Assembly (NCBI GenBank): GCA_030429045.1
Contig: JAUIEA010000016.1
Span: forward strand, 1-44,906
DNA length: 44,906 bases
Source of the DNA: Bacteroidia bacterium
GTDB lineage: Bacteria; Bacteroidota; Bacteroidia; Chitinophagales; Saprospiraceae
Reading direction: 5' to 3'
Both the position numbers and the translations under genes were made by a program. Below are positions 34,880 through 44,331 of the stretch, piece by piece (the first letter of the stretch is position 1; each line of letters starts with the position of its first letter). The notes under the pieces are model-generated. The model saw only the letters and a program-made list of their open reading frames with translations, did not search any database and was not told the DNA's origin.

Positions 34880-37359
34880 ACTTACGATTGTCTCTCAGCG
34901 CAGTATTGGCGCTTTTTATCCTGCTCCCAGGTTTCAGCCAGAGCTGGTCATCCCTGAAAAAGAAGGGCGATGACTATGCAGAGGTAGGTGCCTATTGGGA
35001 AGCTGCCGAATATTACTACCAGGCCTGGAAGGACAAACCCAACAAACTGGAATTGGCCTATAAGGCCGGCACCTACTACAGCCTGGTCAAGGATTATGCA
35101 CATGCCGCAGAATGTCTGGCTGTGGTTTCAGACTGGAATGATCCGGATAAGCTGTGCGGGTTACACTACAGTCGGGCCCTCAAGCAGTCCGGTCAGTATA
35201 CAGAAGCTATTCCCGCATTCGAAGCGTTTTTGTCAAGCTATGCGGGCGCGGACAAGTCCACTATGCAAACGGTAGTGGCCCGGGAAATCGCCGGTTGCAA
35301 TGAGGCGCTTACCGAAAGTGGTGCGCCTACACCATGGCGTGTTCTGCATGCAGGAACCGCCATGAATTCAAAAGCGACGGATTTTGCCCCGGCACCGTTC
35401 GGCAACGATGTGGTCTACTTCTCTTCCACCCGGGATGGGATGTCCAAGTTATTCCGCAGCATCCTGAAGGACGGAAAATGGAGTAAGGCTGAGGTTCCTG
35501 AAAGTTTGCCGTCCAGCCCTGACAAGCACATCGCCAATGGCAGTTTTACGCCGGATGGCCAACGATTCTATTACACTGTTTGTGCCCAGAACACGGATGG
35601 TAACAAACTGCGGACTCGGTGTGAGATCTTCGTCATGACCAAGGGCAAGAGTGGCTGGAGCTCCGGAAAGCGGCTTCCGGACTATATCAACCTGGAAGGT
35701 GTCAATCAAACCCATCCGATGGCGGCACAGATCAATGGGATCGAATACCTGTTCTTTTCATCCGATCGTCCCGGAGGGGAAGGCGGCATGGACATCTGGT
35801 ACTCGACCCGGGAAGGGCAAAGTAGCCAGATGGACTTTTCCCTGCCTGAATCGATCGGCAATGTGGTCAACACCATGGGGGATGAGCTGGCTCCGTTCTA
35901 TGACCTCACTCGCGGAAAGCTCTATTTTTCATCCAATGGGCATGTCTCCCTTGGAGGCCAGGATATCTATATTCTCGATGGAACGCCGAATTCCTGGGGT
36001 GCATTGACACATCCGGGTCAACCTTTGAATTCCCCCGCAGATGATCTCTATTTTCGACTGAACGCCACTGGTGATCTCGGTTTTATTTCGTCTAACCGAC
36101 TTTCTCCGGGCAACAAGGTGCACACCCGGGATGAGGATCTCTTCAGCATTTCCTCCAATGCCATTGATCACGTGGTCAAGGGACAGATCTATGACAAGAT
36201 GAGCAAGATGCCCCTGACCGATGCCCGGGTCAACATCTACCATATTCGCAATGGCGAAAAGGTGATGTTCAATTCCACCCATGCGGAGAATGGACAATAC
36301 CAGTTCGTGGTCCCCAATGAACTGGAAGCTTATGTCCTCGCTGAAAAATTCGAGTACGAGCCATCCAGCTATAAGATCGATTACAGGGAAGCGAAGGGCA
36401 ACACCATCATCCATGATTTCTTCCTGACAACGGAGACCATGCCCGATGAAAGACCCGTCGCTGATGCCTCCAATACGATCGTGCGACCCGAAGAGGCCAT
36501 TGACCTGGCTGTGACGAAAAAGGATAATCCGACTGCCCCCGCCCCAGGTAAGCCGACAGGGAAAGACCGCAAGACACCGCCGAAGGAGGTCCCTGTGGTG
36601 GAAGAAACCGCAACCACAACGGAAGAAACTGAAGCCGCCCCCCTGGAAGCGATGGTTGACGTAGAAACCAGTGGTAAAGACATGGAAGAAGAGACCAGCG
36701 GCATCCCCATGGACACAGGAGAGTCCGATGAACTTCCGGAGTCGGCAATGGCCATGGAAGAAATTGTTGACCACGATATGACCAAGGCTCCTGAAAAGCC
36801 TGAATCAAGGCCATTGGCCGACAAGCCACCGGTGATGGAAGAACGTGAATTCCCGGAGCCGGAAGAACTCCTGGAGGACATGGAGGCGGTTGATGTGGCA
36901 GATGCTCCGTCCGCTCCTGAAATCGAGGAACACATTCTCCCTGCCAAGCCGAGCCTGCCAGATCCACCGATGTTCACTGCTTCCGAAGACTCGGATGGCA
37001 CGATGGCCTCAAGTGACCTGTTTACGGGCAGCGGCCTGGACAAGCGCTATAATGGCAAACGTGTGGACAAGCGCAAATACGAGAGTGAAACGAAGGCCTA
37101 TGCCGGGGTGTATTATCGGATCCAACTGGAAGCGACCGATCGACCCGACCTGTCTTCTGCTCACTATTCCCCGGTGTTGTCTCTGGGTACGCTGGAGACG
37201 GAAACCCTGGAGGGGATCGGGTTGACACGCATTCTGGTGGGCGTGATCCAAACACAATCTGAAGCATTATCCGCCTTGCGATCAGCACGCGCAGCTGGAT
37301 TTGTCGAAGCCTATATTGTTCGCTACGAGGATGGCGTCCGACTTCGCCGTTGGAAATAA
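34876..37359 (+). CDS. PorE-like TPR/PD40-propeller/CRD protein with C-terminal SPOR-like domain
   Basis: This is an 827-residue exported protein. The signal peptide MNLRLSLSAVLALFILLPGFSQ is followed by TPR-like helices (about 25-150; AEVGAYWEAAEYYYQAW, ALKQSGQYTEAIPAFEAFL). A PD40 propeller (about 165-420) has repeats such as VVYFSSTRDG, LFFSSDRPGGEGGMDIWYS and LYFSSNGHVSLGGQDIY. A carboxypeptidase-regulatory-like domain follows (about 428-510). A roughly 225-residue Pro/Glu/Thr-rich linker comes next. The last 85 residues look like a SPOR domain (YYRIQLEA; ILVGVIQTQSEALSAL; AAGFVEAYIVRYEDG). T9SS PorE has the same first three modules but ends in an OmpA-like peptidoglycan-binding domain. 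A peptidoglycan-anchored periplasmic role is inferred. Confidence 0.82.
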   Translation: MNLRLSLSAVLALFILLPGFSQSWSSLKKKGDDYAEVGAYWEAAEYYYQAWKDKPNKLELAYKAGTYYSLVKDYAHAAECLAVVSDWNDPDKLCGLHYSRALKQSGQYTEAIPAFEAFLSSYAGADKSTMQTVVAREIAGCNEALTESGAPTPWRVLHAGTAMNSKATDFAPAPFGNDVVYFSSTRDGMSKLFRSILKDGKWSKAEVPESLPSSPDKHIANGSFTPDGQRFYYTVCAQNTDGNKLRTRCEIFVMTKGKSGWSSGKRLPDYINLEGVNQTHPMAAQINGIEYLFFSSDRPGGEGGMDIWYSTREGQSSQMDFSLPESIGNVVNTMGDELAPFYDLTRGKLYFSSNGHVSLGGQDIYILDGTPNSWGALTHPGQPLNSPADDLYFRLNATGDLGFISSNRLSPGNKVHTRDEDLFSISSNAIDHVVKGQIYDKMSKMPLTDARVNIYHIRNGEKVMFNSTHAENGQYQFVVPNELEAYVLAEKFEYEPSSYKIDYREAKGNTIIHDFFLTTETMPDERPVADASNTIVRPEEAIDLAVTKKDNPTAPAPGKPTGKDRKTPPKEVPVVEETATTTEETEAAPLEAMVDVETSGKDMEEETSGIPMDTGESDELPESAMAMEEIVDHDMTKAPEKPESRPLADKPPVMEEREFPEPEELLEDMEAVDVADAPSAPEIEEHILPAKPSLPDPPMFTASEDSDGTMASSDLFTGSGLDKRYNGKRVDKRKYESETKAYAGVYYRIQLEATDRPDLSSAHYSPVLSLGTLETETLEGIGLTRILVGVIQTQSEALSALRSARAAGFVEAYIVRYEDGVRLRRWK

Positions 37360-37378
37360 CCCGGACAGGCTTGGTGTT

Positions 37379-37415
37379 AAAAAAGGGGGCAGATCGACGA
37401 TCTGCCCCCTTTTTT
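37379..37415. terminator. bidirectional terminator between convergent genes
   Basis: A perfect 17-bp stem (37379-37395 with 37399-37415), six A plus GGGGGCAGATC pairing with GATCTGCCCCC plus six T, encloses a GAC loop. It works in both directions; its last base is the first base of the stop codon of the minus-strand gene. Confidence 0.92.
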
Positions 37416-38332
37416 CATGGGGATACATCCGGTACATGCGGCATCCGGGAAAAACCGAACCGTTGTTGATAGCCCAGGAGGCCAGGCAAGCCACCGGTAT
37501 GCACGAGGATGATCCTTGACCCGGACGGGAAGAACCCGGTCCGGATCTGGCCCAGAAACTGCAGGACCATCTTCCCATTATAGACGGGATCCCACCATAC
37601 TCCCATCCGGGAAGAAAGAGAGACCAATTGCTGCCACAGGTCCGCATCCTTTCGGGCAAATCCCCCTCTTGCGGCACCTTCCACAATCTCAATCCCGGCT
37701 CGTGGCACAACCTCCAGCCGCTTGACAACCTGTGCCCATTCCCCGGGAAGGTCTGGCCCCTTGATCGCCGGGTAGATGAGCAGCGTGTCCCGGTCGGTCA
37801 ATCGATGTGCCAATCCTGCTGCAGTACCACCGGTGCCCATCGGAACACAATACGTGAACGGACCATCAGGGAGGGCTCGATCCACTTCATCGACGATCTC
37901 CCCGACTCCGATGAGGGCCCCTTTGTGTGACCCGCCCAGCGGGATGGTCAGCCAGGCCGGCTCTTCCCGCGCCATGGCCTCATCAAATGTGCTTCTGGAG
38001 AGGAATTCCATCCTGACCTGGTTTTTCTGCAGGATGTCTGTCGTGAAATTTCGAACAGGATCACCACGCAGAATAGCACGCATCGGAATTCCTGCCTGCT
38101 GACATAAGACTGCTGTTGCCACCAGGTGGTTGGAGACCACTCCGCCAAAGGTGAGGACACCTTCTTTCCCTGCCAGTGCGGCATCGGTCAATTGTCCTTT
38201 CAGTTTTCGCACCTTATTCCCGCCTGCGAGGGGATGGATCTGGTCATCCCGTTTGATCCAGACCCGGATGTCCGCATTGAGAAACAGATCGTCCTCCCAC
38301 GCCTGCAAGGGCGAAGGATTATAGGAAATCAT
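37415..38332 (-). CDS. D-cysteine desulfhydrase / ACC deaminase-family PLP enzyme
   Basis: This is a 305-residue fold-type II PLP enzyme. The PLP lysine is Lys40 in LAGGNKVRKL. GVVSNHLVATAVLC, GTGGTAAGL (phosphate loop near residue 165) and the C-terminal VHTGGLPGLLGY motif are family hallmarks. Members either release sulfide from D-cysteine (DcyD) or deaminate 1-aminocyclopropane-1-carboxylate. Sequence reading cannot separate these, but D-cysteine desulfhydrase is the commoner activity. It starts 17 bp after the T9SS-sorted protein gene and may be co-transcribed. A strong terminator follows. Confidence 0.88.
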   Translation of the reverse strand: MISYNPSPLQAWEDDLFLNADIRVWIKRDDQIHPLAGGNKVRKLKGQLTDAALAGKEGVLTFGGVVSNHLVATAVLCQQAGIPMRAILRGDPVRNFTTDILQKNQVRMEFLSRSTFDEAMAREEPAWLTIPLGGSHKGALIGVGEIVDEVDRALPDGPFTYCVPMGTGGTAAGLAHRLTDRDTLLIYPAIKGPDLPGEWAQVVKRLEVVPRAGIEIVEGAARGGFARKDADLWQQLVSLSSRMGVWWDPVYNGKMVLQFLGQIRTGFFPSGSRIILVHTGGLPGLLGYQQRFGFSRMPHVPDVSP

Positions 38333-38349
38333 GCTTGTGGTATTACGTC

Positions 38350-39450
38350 CTACTGAAAGAGGAGGGTACCGCTTTCTGCCAGCCTGCCATCCACCGATAC
38401 CCGATAGACATAAGTGCCCGGAGACAGGTTGTACACCTCCAGCACAGACTGACCGGTCAGTCCAGACCGACTGAAGACCTGTTGCCCCTGCATGGAGAAA
38501 ATGTCCACCTGAGCTGGAGCAGTCAGTGGTTCAAAGTCAAATCGGAGAATACCCGAGGTGGGTTGTGGTCCTTTCAACAATACGGATGACATTTGCTCTG
38601 GCTGGAACGTACCTGAGATGCCATTATCCTTGTACTGGACGCCCAGGGTCTCTGTCTCATCATCCTTGTTGACGGTGACGACTGCGATGGTCTCTTTTTC
38701 CGTATCCGAAAAGTAATGGTAGGCCAGGGTGGTATCCTTACCCACTCCCGGGAACTGCAGGCCGAGTGAACCCAGGTCAACCCACAGGCCAAAAAGCTGC
38801 AATTCTATGGTGGTTTCCGTAATCGTCCTGCGTCGTTCCCGAAGCACTGAATAGTCGCCGCCGGGGATGGACAAGGTGCCCCATGCATCCACGACATCCA
38901 GGCGATCAATCATCTGATTCACCCGAATGGAATCCGGTTTGAAGGGGATGCCTGTAAAGAATGTATCGGGTACGATGTCGGTCGAAAAGGAGATGAGGAA
39001 GGAAGCCTCTGAGGTGTTGACATCGAAATAGTTCATCGGTGACCGCTTTTCCACTAGTGCAGGGTTGTACTTGGGTGAGATCATCACCGGTACACCGGCA
39101 AATCCGTTGGTCAGGAATCCGAGATTGGTAATGGCCGAAGGGGTTACTTTAAAATAGGTCTCCCCGAAACCAACATCCTGGAAGACGTCGGCAGAAGGAA
39201 AATCAGCGGAAGCATTGCCTAGGACGGCATCCTTGACGACGATCTGAACGGCCGTGTCCTTGTACAAGGCTGAATAGTCCCAGTTCAGGTCCGTTCCAGC
39301 AGATCCTGCCTGGATGACTTCCGGATTGCCGGCGCGTGCTATGCGCAGGGTATCCCCGATATTGAAAAACGTCGAATTGGTCACTGTCACCTGCGCGTGC
39401 AGGGAGGTGATCACGATAAGGGAGAAGACAGAGGCGAGTAGAAATCTCAT
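38350..39450 (-). CDS. secreted protein with T9SS type A sorting domain, unknown function
   Basis: This is a 366-residue exported protein. The ATG at 39450 gives a good signal peptide (MRFLLASVFSLIVITSLHAQ); the longer frame from 39552 overlaps the ABC gene and is rejected. The body is beta-rich with no recognised catalytic motif. The C-terminal 65 residues are a sorting domain (VDIFSMQGQQVFSR; VYNLSPGTYVYRVSVDG), so the protein should be exported through the outer membrane and processed. It lies 58 bp after the ABC exporter gene and 17 bp before the PLP enzyme gene on the same strand. The body resembles uncharacterised Bacteroidota surface proteins. Confidence 0.8.
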   Translation of the reverse strand: MRFLLASVFSLIVITSLHAQVTVTNSTFFNIGDTLRIARAGNPEVIQAGSAGTDLNWDYSALYKDTAVQIVVKDAVLGNASADFPSADVFQDVGFGETYFKVTPSAITNLGFLTNGFAGVPVMISPKYNPALVEKRSPMNYFDVNTSEASFLISFSTDIVPDTFFTGIPFKPDSIRVNQMIDRLDVVDAWGTLSIPGGDYSVLRERRRTITETTIELQLFGLWVDLGSLGLQFPGVGKDTTLAYHYFSDTEKETIAVVTVNKDDETETLGVQYKDNGISGTFQPEQMSSVLLKGPQPTSGILRFDFEPLTAPAQVDIFSMQGQQVFSRSGLTGQSVLEVYNLSPGTYVYRVSVDGRLAESGTLLFQ

Positions 39451-39508
39451 GGATGAAACAGATGATTCCGTCAAAGATAGCAGAAGAACGGGATAGCTGT
39501 ATCCCCTC

Positions 39509-41326
39509 CTACCCCAGTCCCTGAAGCTGCACCAACTTGCTGTACTCGCCACCCTTTTCGATCAGATCATCGTGTGTGCCTCGTTCAACGATACGGCCTT
39601 CACGGAGCACCAGGATTTCATCGGCCCGTCGAATGGTACTCAGCCGGTGGGCGATCACCAGGGCGGTCCGATCGGCGAGCAGCACATCCAGGGCTTCCTG
39701 AACCAGTCGCTCTGACTCGGAGTCCAGGGCAGAGGTGGCTTCATCAAGGATGAGCAATTGCGGGTTCCGCAGCAAGGCTCTGGCGATGGTCAGACGCTGG
39801 CGCTGTCCGCCGCTGAGCTTGCCACCGCGATCGCCGATATTGAAGGAATAGCCGTCCGGCAACTGGTCAATAAATTCGGCTGCATGGGCCAGGCTAGCCG
39901 CTTCCCGGACCTCCTCATCGGTCCGATCCAGCCCGAAGGTGATGTTATTTCGAACAGTTTCATGAAAGAGGATGGCATCCTGGGTCACGATGCCCAGAAG
40001 ATCCCGGATATCGGCTACGCGCATGTCCCGAAGATCGATCCCATCGATGGTAATGCGCCCGGCTGACACGTCATAGAACCGGGGGATCAGGTCAGCGATC
40101 GTGGATTTACCGGCACCGGAAAGACCAACGAGGGCGACTGTTTTTCCCTTGGGCAGGAAGAAGTTGATATCTGTCAATGCCGCCTGTTCTGCATTCGGAT
40201 AGCTGAAGGATACATTTTCGAATCGGAGTCCTTCCCGGATGTCATGCAGTCGTTGCGGGGCCTCCTGTTCGGGCATTCCTCCGGGTGCGTCCAGGATCTT
40301 GTCCACCCGATCCACGGCGGCCAGTCCCTTCTGGATATTGTAGTAGGCATTGGTCAGGCTCTTGCTCGGCTCGATGACATTATAGAATGCCAGTAAAAAG
40401 GCCATGAAGGCTTCGGCTCCTATTTCGCCGGCAAAGATGCGTTGTGCACCAAACCAGAGGAGGACAGCTACGACGCCTATGCCCAGGAATTCGGACAGCG
40501 GGGAGGACAGGTCGCGACGCCGAATGATCCGGGTCTGTGTATCGCGATAGACCTCATTGATCTTGCGGAACAACCCCTGCTGGAACTGTTCCGCGCGAAA
40601 CGCCTTGATCACTCGGAGCCCGCCAAGGGTTTCCTCAACTGTGGAGACCAGTACACCGAGAATATCCTGAAGTTCACCGGACTGACGGCGCAATCGGCTG
40701 GAGATGCCACCAATGATCACACCACTGAAGATCATCAGGACAAAGATGACCAGGGTCAAACCCGGACTCATGTAGATCATAATGAAGAGGGAGCCGGTGA
40801 TGATCACCGGAGATCGAAATACGGCTTCCAGCACATTGAGGATACTCCATTCGATCTCCTGGACGTCGGCCACGATCCGAGACATGAGGTCACCTTTCCG
40901 CTCTTCAGAGAAATACCCCAGTGGAAGAATGGTCATCCGATCAAATATCTCCTGGCGGATATCCCGGACGATCCCATTTCGGACAGGAGCGATGAAATAC
41001 ATGGACAGGTAACGGAACAGGTTCTTGAGAAAAAACATGGACACCAGGACGATGCAGGTCAGCAACAGGGCATGAGAGACGCCGTGCTCTGCAATGATCT
41101 GACTGAAGGCATAGTTGGCCATATTGATGGCATCATCCAGCGAGTGGATCCCTTCGGGGCGCGTGGAAACGGGTGTTTCCATGCCAAAGAGAATCCTGAA
41201 AAAGGGAATAAAGACCGGAATGGAGACCACTGTAAACAGGGCCATGAGGAAATTGAACAGGATGTTCAGCCCTACATACTTCTTGTAGGGAGCCAAATGC
41301 CGTAGCAGGCGTCGTAAGTCTTTCAT
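39509..41326 (-). CDS. ABC exporter, MsbA-like (fused membrane and ATPase domains)
   Basis: This is a 605-residue half-transporter that works as a homodimer in the inner membrane. The six-helix membrane domain covers about residues 18-315; between helices 1 and 2 there is a long periplasmic segment (about 50-85). The nucleotide-binding domain has Walker A GLSGAGKST (Lys407), signature LSGGQRQR, Walker B LLILDEATSALDS and the switch histidine in IAHRLST. Substrates in this family include lipid A precursors, lipids and drugs; none can be chosen here. It starts 18 bp after accC and may share its transcript. Confidence 0.9.
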   Translation of the reverse strand: MKDLRRLLRHLAPYKKYVGLNILFNFLMALFTVVSIPVFIPFFRILFGMETPVSTRPEGIHSLDDAINMANYAFSQIIAEHGVSHALLLTCIVLVSMFFLKNLFRYLSMYFIAPVRNGIVRDIRQEIFDRMTILPLGYFSEERKGDLMSRIVADVQEIEWSILNVLEAVFRSPVIITGSLFIMIYMSPGLTLVIFVLMIFSGVIIGGISSRLRRQSGELQDILGVLVSTVEETLGGLRVIKAFRAEQFQQGLFRKINEVYRDTQTRIIRRRDLSSPLSEFLGIGVVAVLLWFGAQRIFAGEIGAEAFMAFLLAFYNVIEPSKSLTNAYYNIQKGLAAVDRVDKILDAPGGMPEQEAPQRLHDIREGLRFENVSFSYPNAEQAALTDINFFLPKGKTVALVGLSGAGKSTIADLIPRFYDVSAGRITIDGIDLRDMRVADIRDLLGIVTQDAILFHETVRNNITFGLDRTDEEVREAASLAHAAEFIDQLPDGYSFNIGDRGGKLSGGQRQRLTIARALLRNPQLLILDEATSALDSESERLVQEALDVLLADRTALVIAHRLSTIRRADEILVLREGRIVERGTHDDLIEKGGEYSKLVQLQGLG

Positions 41327-41344
41327 AAGCTGGCCGTTAGGGCC

Positions 41345-42688
41345 TTAATCAGCATCCATGCTGAAATCGTTGAGGAAGCCGGTGTGGAAGTTCCCGGATT
41401 GGAAGGCCTCATTGCGCATTAACTTCCGGTGGAAGGGGATGGTGGTCTTGATCCCCTCTACGACAAATTCCTCCAGGGCCCGTTCCATCTTCTTGATGCA
41501 TTCTTCCCGGGTTTGAGCCCGGCAGATCAACTTGGCGATCATACTATCGTAGTATGGCGGTACGGTATATCCGGCGTATACATGCGTATCTACCCGAACG
41601 CCATGACCTTTCGCGGTATGAAAGGAGGTGATCTTTCCGGGTGACGGGCGGAAATCATTATAGGGATCTTCTGCATTGATCCGGCACTCAATCGCATGCA
41701 TGACCGGGAAATAATTCTCTCCGGTCATCTCGATACCGGCAGCTACTTTGATCTGTTCCTTGATCAGGTCATGATCGATCACTTCCTCTGTCACCGGATG
41801 CTCGACCTGGATCCGGGTATTCATTTCCATGAAGTAGAAATTCTTGTATTTGTCTACCAGAAATTCTACTGTCCCGACACCTTCATAGTTGATACATTTC
41901 CGGGCTGCGATGGCGGCTTCTCCCATCTTTTCGCGCAGTTCCTGATCGACAAATGGGGAAGGTGATTCTTCGATCAGCTTCTGGTGCCGGCGTTGAATGG
42001 AACATTCCCGCTCCGAGAGGTGACAGACATTGCCAAACTGGTCGCCGACGATCTGGATCTCGATATGTCTTGGTTCTTCAATGAATTTCTCGACATACAT
42101 CCCATCATTGCCAAAGGAACTCTGTGCTTCATTCCTGGCCATGGACCAGGCTTTTTCAAATTCCTCCGGTTTCCATACAATGCGCATTCCTTTTCCGCCA
42201 CCTCCGGCCGTAGCCTTCAGGATCACGGGATATCCGGTCTCCTTGGCCGTTTTCAGGCCCTGTTTCAGGTCCTTGATCAATCCGTCCGATCCGGGAACGA
42301 CGGGCACGCCTGCCTTGATCATGGTCTCCTTGGCCGTGATCTTGTCCCCCATCTTTCGGATCTGGGACGGTGTCGGACCGATAAACTTGATCCCGTATTC
42401 CAGGCAGACCTCGGCGAAGTCTGCATTCTCTGCCAGGAAGCCGTACCCGGGATGAATGGCATCCGCATTGGTGATCTCCACTGCAGCCATGATCCGGGGA
42501 ATATTGAGGTAGGAATCCTTACTGGAAGGGGGGCCAACACAAACGGCTTCGTCTGCAAATCGGACATGCAGGCTTTCACGGTCTGCCGTACTGTATATGG
42601 CCACCGTCTTGATGCCCATCTCTTTACAGGTACGGATAATCCGCAGGGCGATCTCGCCCCGGTTGGCGATCAAAATCTTCTTGAACAT
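41345..42688 (-). CDS. accC: acetyl-CoA carboxylase biotin carboxylase subunit
   Basis: This ATP-grasp enzyme carboxylates the biotin on AccB, the first half of the malonyl-CoA-forming reaction. It has 447 residues. [13 protein letters not shown] starts the pre-ATP-grasp domain, and [15 protein letters not shown] follows. The ATP loop [14 protein letters not shown] is near residues 160-173. [15 protein letters not shown] near 290 and the C-terminal domain are complete. It follows accB by 20 bp in the efp-accB-accC run. Confidence 0.97.
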   Translation of the reverse strand: MFKKILIANRGEIALRIIRTCKEMGIKTVAIYSTADRESLHVRFADEAVCVGPPSSKDSYLNIPRIMAAVEITNADAIHPGYGFLAENADFAEVCLEYGIKFIGPTPSQIRKMGDKITAKETMIKAGVPVVPGSDGLIKDLKQGLKTAKETGYPVILKATAGGGGKGMRIVWKPEEFEKAWSMARNEAQSSFGNDGMYVEKFIEEPRHIEIQIVGDQFGNVCHLSERECSIQRRHQKLIEESPSPFVDQELREKMGEAAIAARKCINYEGVGTVEFLVDKYKNFYFMEMNTRIQVEHPVTEEVIDHDLIKEQIKVAAGIEMTGENYFPVMHAIECRINAEDPYNDFRPSPGKITSFHTAKGHGVRVDTHVYAGYTVPPYYDSMIAKLICRAQTREECIKKMERALEEFVVEGIKTTIPFHRKLMRNEAFQSGNFHTGFLNDFSMDAD

Positions 42689-42708
42689 GCGGTCGGAATT
42701 GAGTGAAC

Positions 42709-43218
42709 TTATCCAGCGGGATCAACCAGGAACAATACCTGATCATATTCAACTGGTGTCGCGTCGTCCACCAGCATTTTGACGATCTTGCCCGAGACTT
42801 CAGATTCGATCTCGTTGAACAGTTTCATGGCTTCAATGATACACACGGCATCTCCTTTATTCACATGGTCACCCACCTGGACAAATGGTCCTTTTTCAGG
42901 AGAAGGTGACCGATAGAATGTCCCTACCATCGGAGATTTCACTTCCAACAGATTGCTTGGCTTGGCTTCTTTTGATTCTGCAGGAGCAGCTGCTGGCGCC
43001 GGTGGTGCAGCTGGTGCAGGAGGTGGAGCCGGTGGTGGAGCCTGCTGCTGGAATGCTGGCGGAGCCGGTGCTGAGACGGGTATAACTGTCTCAATTCGAC
43101 CCTTCGAGAATGATTCTGTCCGAATGGTCAATTCAAAATCGCCGTTCTTCATTTTGAATTCGGCGAGGTTGGTCTTATTGATGAGCTTGATCAGCTCATG
43201 GATTTCCTTGGTGTCCAT
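42709..43218 (-). CDS. accB: biotin carboxyl carrier protein of acetyl-CoA carboxylase
   Basis: This is a 169-residue carrier that shuttles carboxybiotin between AccC and the carboxyltransferase. The N-terminal helix [15 protein letters not shown] is typical. A Pro/Ala-rich flexible linker (about residues 48-82) precedes the biotinyl domain, where Lys132 in [12 protein letters not shown] is the biotinylation site. The thumb region between strands is present. It lies nine bp after efp and 20 bp before accC. Confidence 0.96.
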   Translation of the reverse strand: MDTKEIHELIKLINKTNLAEFKMKNGDFELTIRTESFSKGRIETVIPVSAPAPPAFQQQAPPPAPPPAPAAPPAPAAAPAESKEAKPSNLLEVKSPMVGTFYRSPSPEKGPFVQVGDHVNKGDAVCIIEAMKLFNEIESEVSGKIVKMLVDDATPVEYDQVLFLVDPAG

Positions 43219-43227
43219 TATCCCTGT

Positions 43228-43791
43228 TTATTTAGCCCGCTCAATATACGTACCGGTCTTGGTATCTACCTTGATCAATTCTCCTGTGCCGATAAAAAGT
43301 GGCACCCGTACCTCTGCACCAGTTTCGACCGTGGCCGGCTTGAGGGTATTGGTGGCCGTATCTCCTTTCACTCCCGGCTCTGTATAGGTCACTTCGACCA
43401 CCAGGTGCTGGGGCAGTTCAGCGGTGAGGGGTCGTTCTGTCTCCGCATGGAACATGATGTCGATCTCCATTCCCTCCTTTAAAAACTGGGGACTGTCGAT
43501 CAGATCTTCGGAGATCGCTAATTGCTCAAACGTCTCATTATTCATGAAGTGGCACCCCATATCGTCCTTGTACAGGTACTGATATTTGCGCCGCTCTACC
43601 CGGACATCATTGATCTTGTGTCCAGCTGGAATGGTGTGATCGAGCACCTTGCCAGTGGTCACACTTTTAATCTTGGTGCGCACAAAGGCATTGCCTTTTC
43701 CTGGTTTGACGTGCTGAAATTCAACCACGGCAAAAATGTCGTTGTTGAGCTCGATACACATACCATTGCGAATATCTGAGGTATTAGCCAT
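43228..43791 (-). CDS. efp: translation elongation factor P
   Basis: This 187-residue tRNA-shaped factor relieves ribosome stalling at proline stretches. Three beta-barrel domains are visible. The loop that reaches the peptidyl-transferase centre reads [12 protein letters not shown], with Lys32 at the tip where some EF-Ps carry a modification. The C-terminal signature ([11 protein letters not shown]) is complete. No modification enzyme (EpmA/EpmB, EarP) lies in the window. It heads the efp-accB-accC run. Confidence 0.96.
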   Translation of the reverse strand: MANTSDIRNGMCIELNNDIFAVVEFQHVKPGKGNAFVRTKIKSVTTGKVLDHTIPAGHKINDVRVERRKYQYLYKDDMGCHFMNNETFEQLAISEDLIDSPQFLKEGMEIDIMFHAETERPLTAELPQHLVVEVTYTEPGVKGDTATNTLKPATVETGAEVRVPLFIGTGELIKVDTKTGTYIERAK

Positions 43792-43814
43792 ATTGAATGA
43801 TTTCGTTCGGGGTG

Positions 43815-43822
43815 CAAAGATA
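43815..43822 (-). promoter_or_regulatory. -7 element (TATCTTTG) for efp-accB-accC
   Basis: The minus strand reads TATCTTTG followed by C, an exact TAnnTTTG match, 23 nt upstream of the efp ATG. No clear TTG is seen at -33. Confidence 0.5.
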
Positions 43823-43908
43823 GTATGCCGAGGTCAGAACTGCTGATTGTTGTCAGAATAGATTGCTTTTGTGCTGCCGATCACTGAAAAGGTCCCTGGG
43901 CTTTGCCC

Positions 43909-43916
43909 TACCTTTG
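43909..43916 (+). promoter_or_regulatory. -7 element (TACCTTTG) next to the DUF983 gene start
   Basis: An exact TAnnTTTG match, four bases (GGGG) before the ATG at 43921. The element and spacing are the same as for fahA. Confidence 0.5.
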
Positions 43917-43920
43917 GGGG

Positions 43921-44304
43921 ATGAAATCCAATGTCACTTCCAGTATTCTGGCCATGACCTGCCCTCGTTGCCGGCAGGGGAAAATGTTTCCAACCGGCAG
44001 TTTTTCCTTTCGGGAACCCTTTACGATGCATGATCATTGTCCGCATTGCCAACAGGATCTGGCTCCGGAACCCGGTTTCTATTACGGCGCCATGTTTTTG
44101 TCCTATATCCTCACTGGATGGTTCTGCCTGTCTTTCGTGGCCATCCTGCATTGGGTACTTGGCCTGGGATTGGTCCCTTCCTTCGCGCTTCTGCTTGCCG
44201 TGACGGGGATTCTCTTTGTCTGGTTTTTTCGTATTTCGAGATCCATCTGGATCCATATCAACGTCAAATACAACCCGACCAAAGGAAAGGAAATACAGGA
44301 ATAA
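43921..44304 (+). CDS. DUF983-family membrane protein with zinc-ribbon-like N-terminus
   Basis: This is a 127-residue protein with two CxxC pairs (Cys14/Cys17 and Cys40/Cys43) followed by two membrane segments at about residues 55-80 and 85-108. This layout is that of DUF983, whose function is not known. The start at 43921, rather than 43903, follows from the TACCTTTG element just upstream and from the family N-terminus. It lies on the opposite strand between efp and fabH, two genes that otherwise read in the same direction. Confidence 0.8.
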   Translation: MKSNVTSSILAMTCPRCRQGKMFPTGSFSFREPFTMHDHCPHCQQDLAPEPGFYYGAMFLSYILTGWFCLSFVAILHWVLGLGLVPSFALLLAVTGILFVWFFRISRSIWIHINVKYNPTKGKEIQE

Positions 44305-44331
44305 AGATCGATCCGATATATAGAAGGTGAT

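Noticed and set aside
38332-39552. Longer start (39552) for the T9SS-sorted protein
   Set aside because: It would overlap the ABC exporter gene and bury the signal peptide; the ATG at 39450 is clean.
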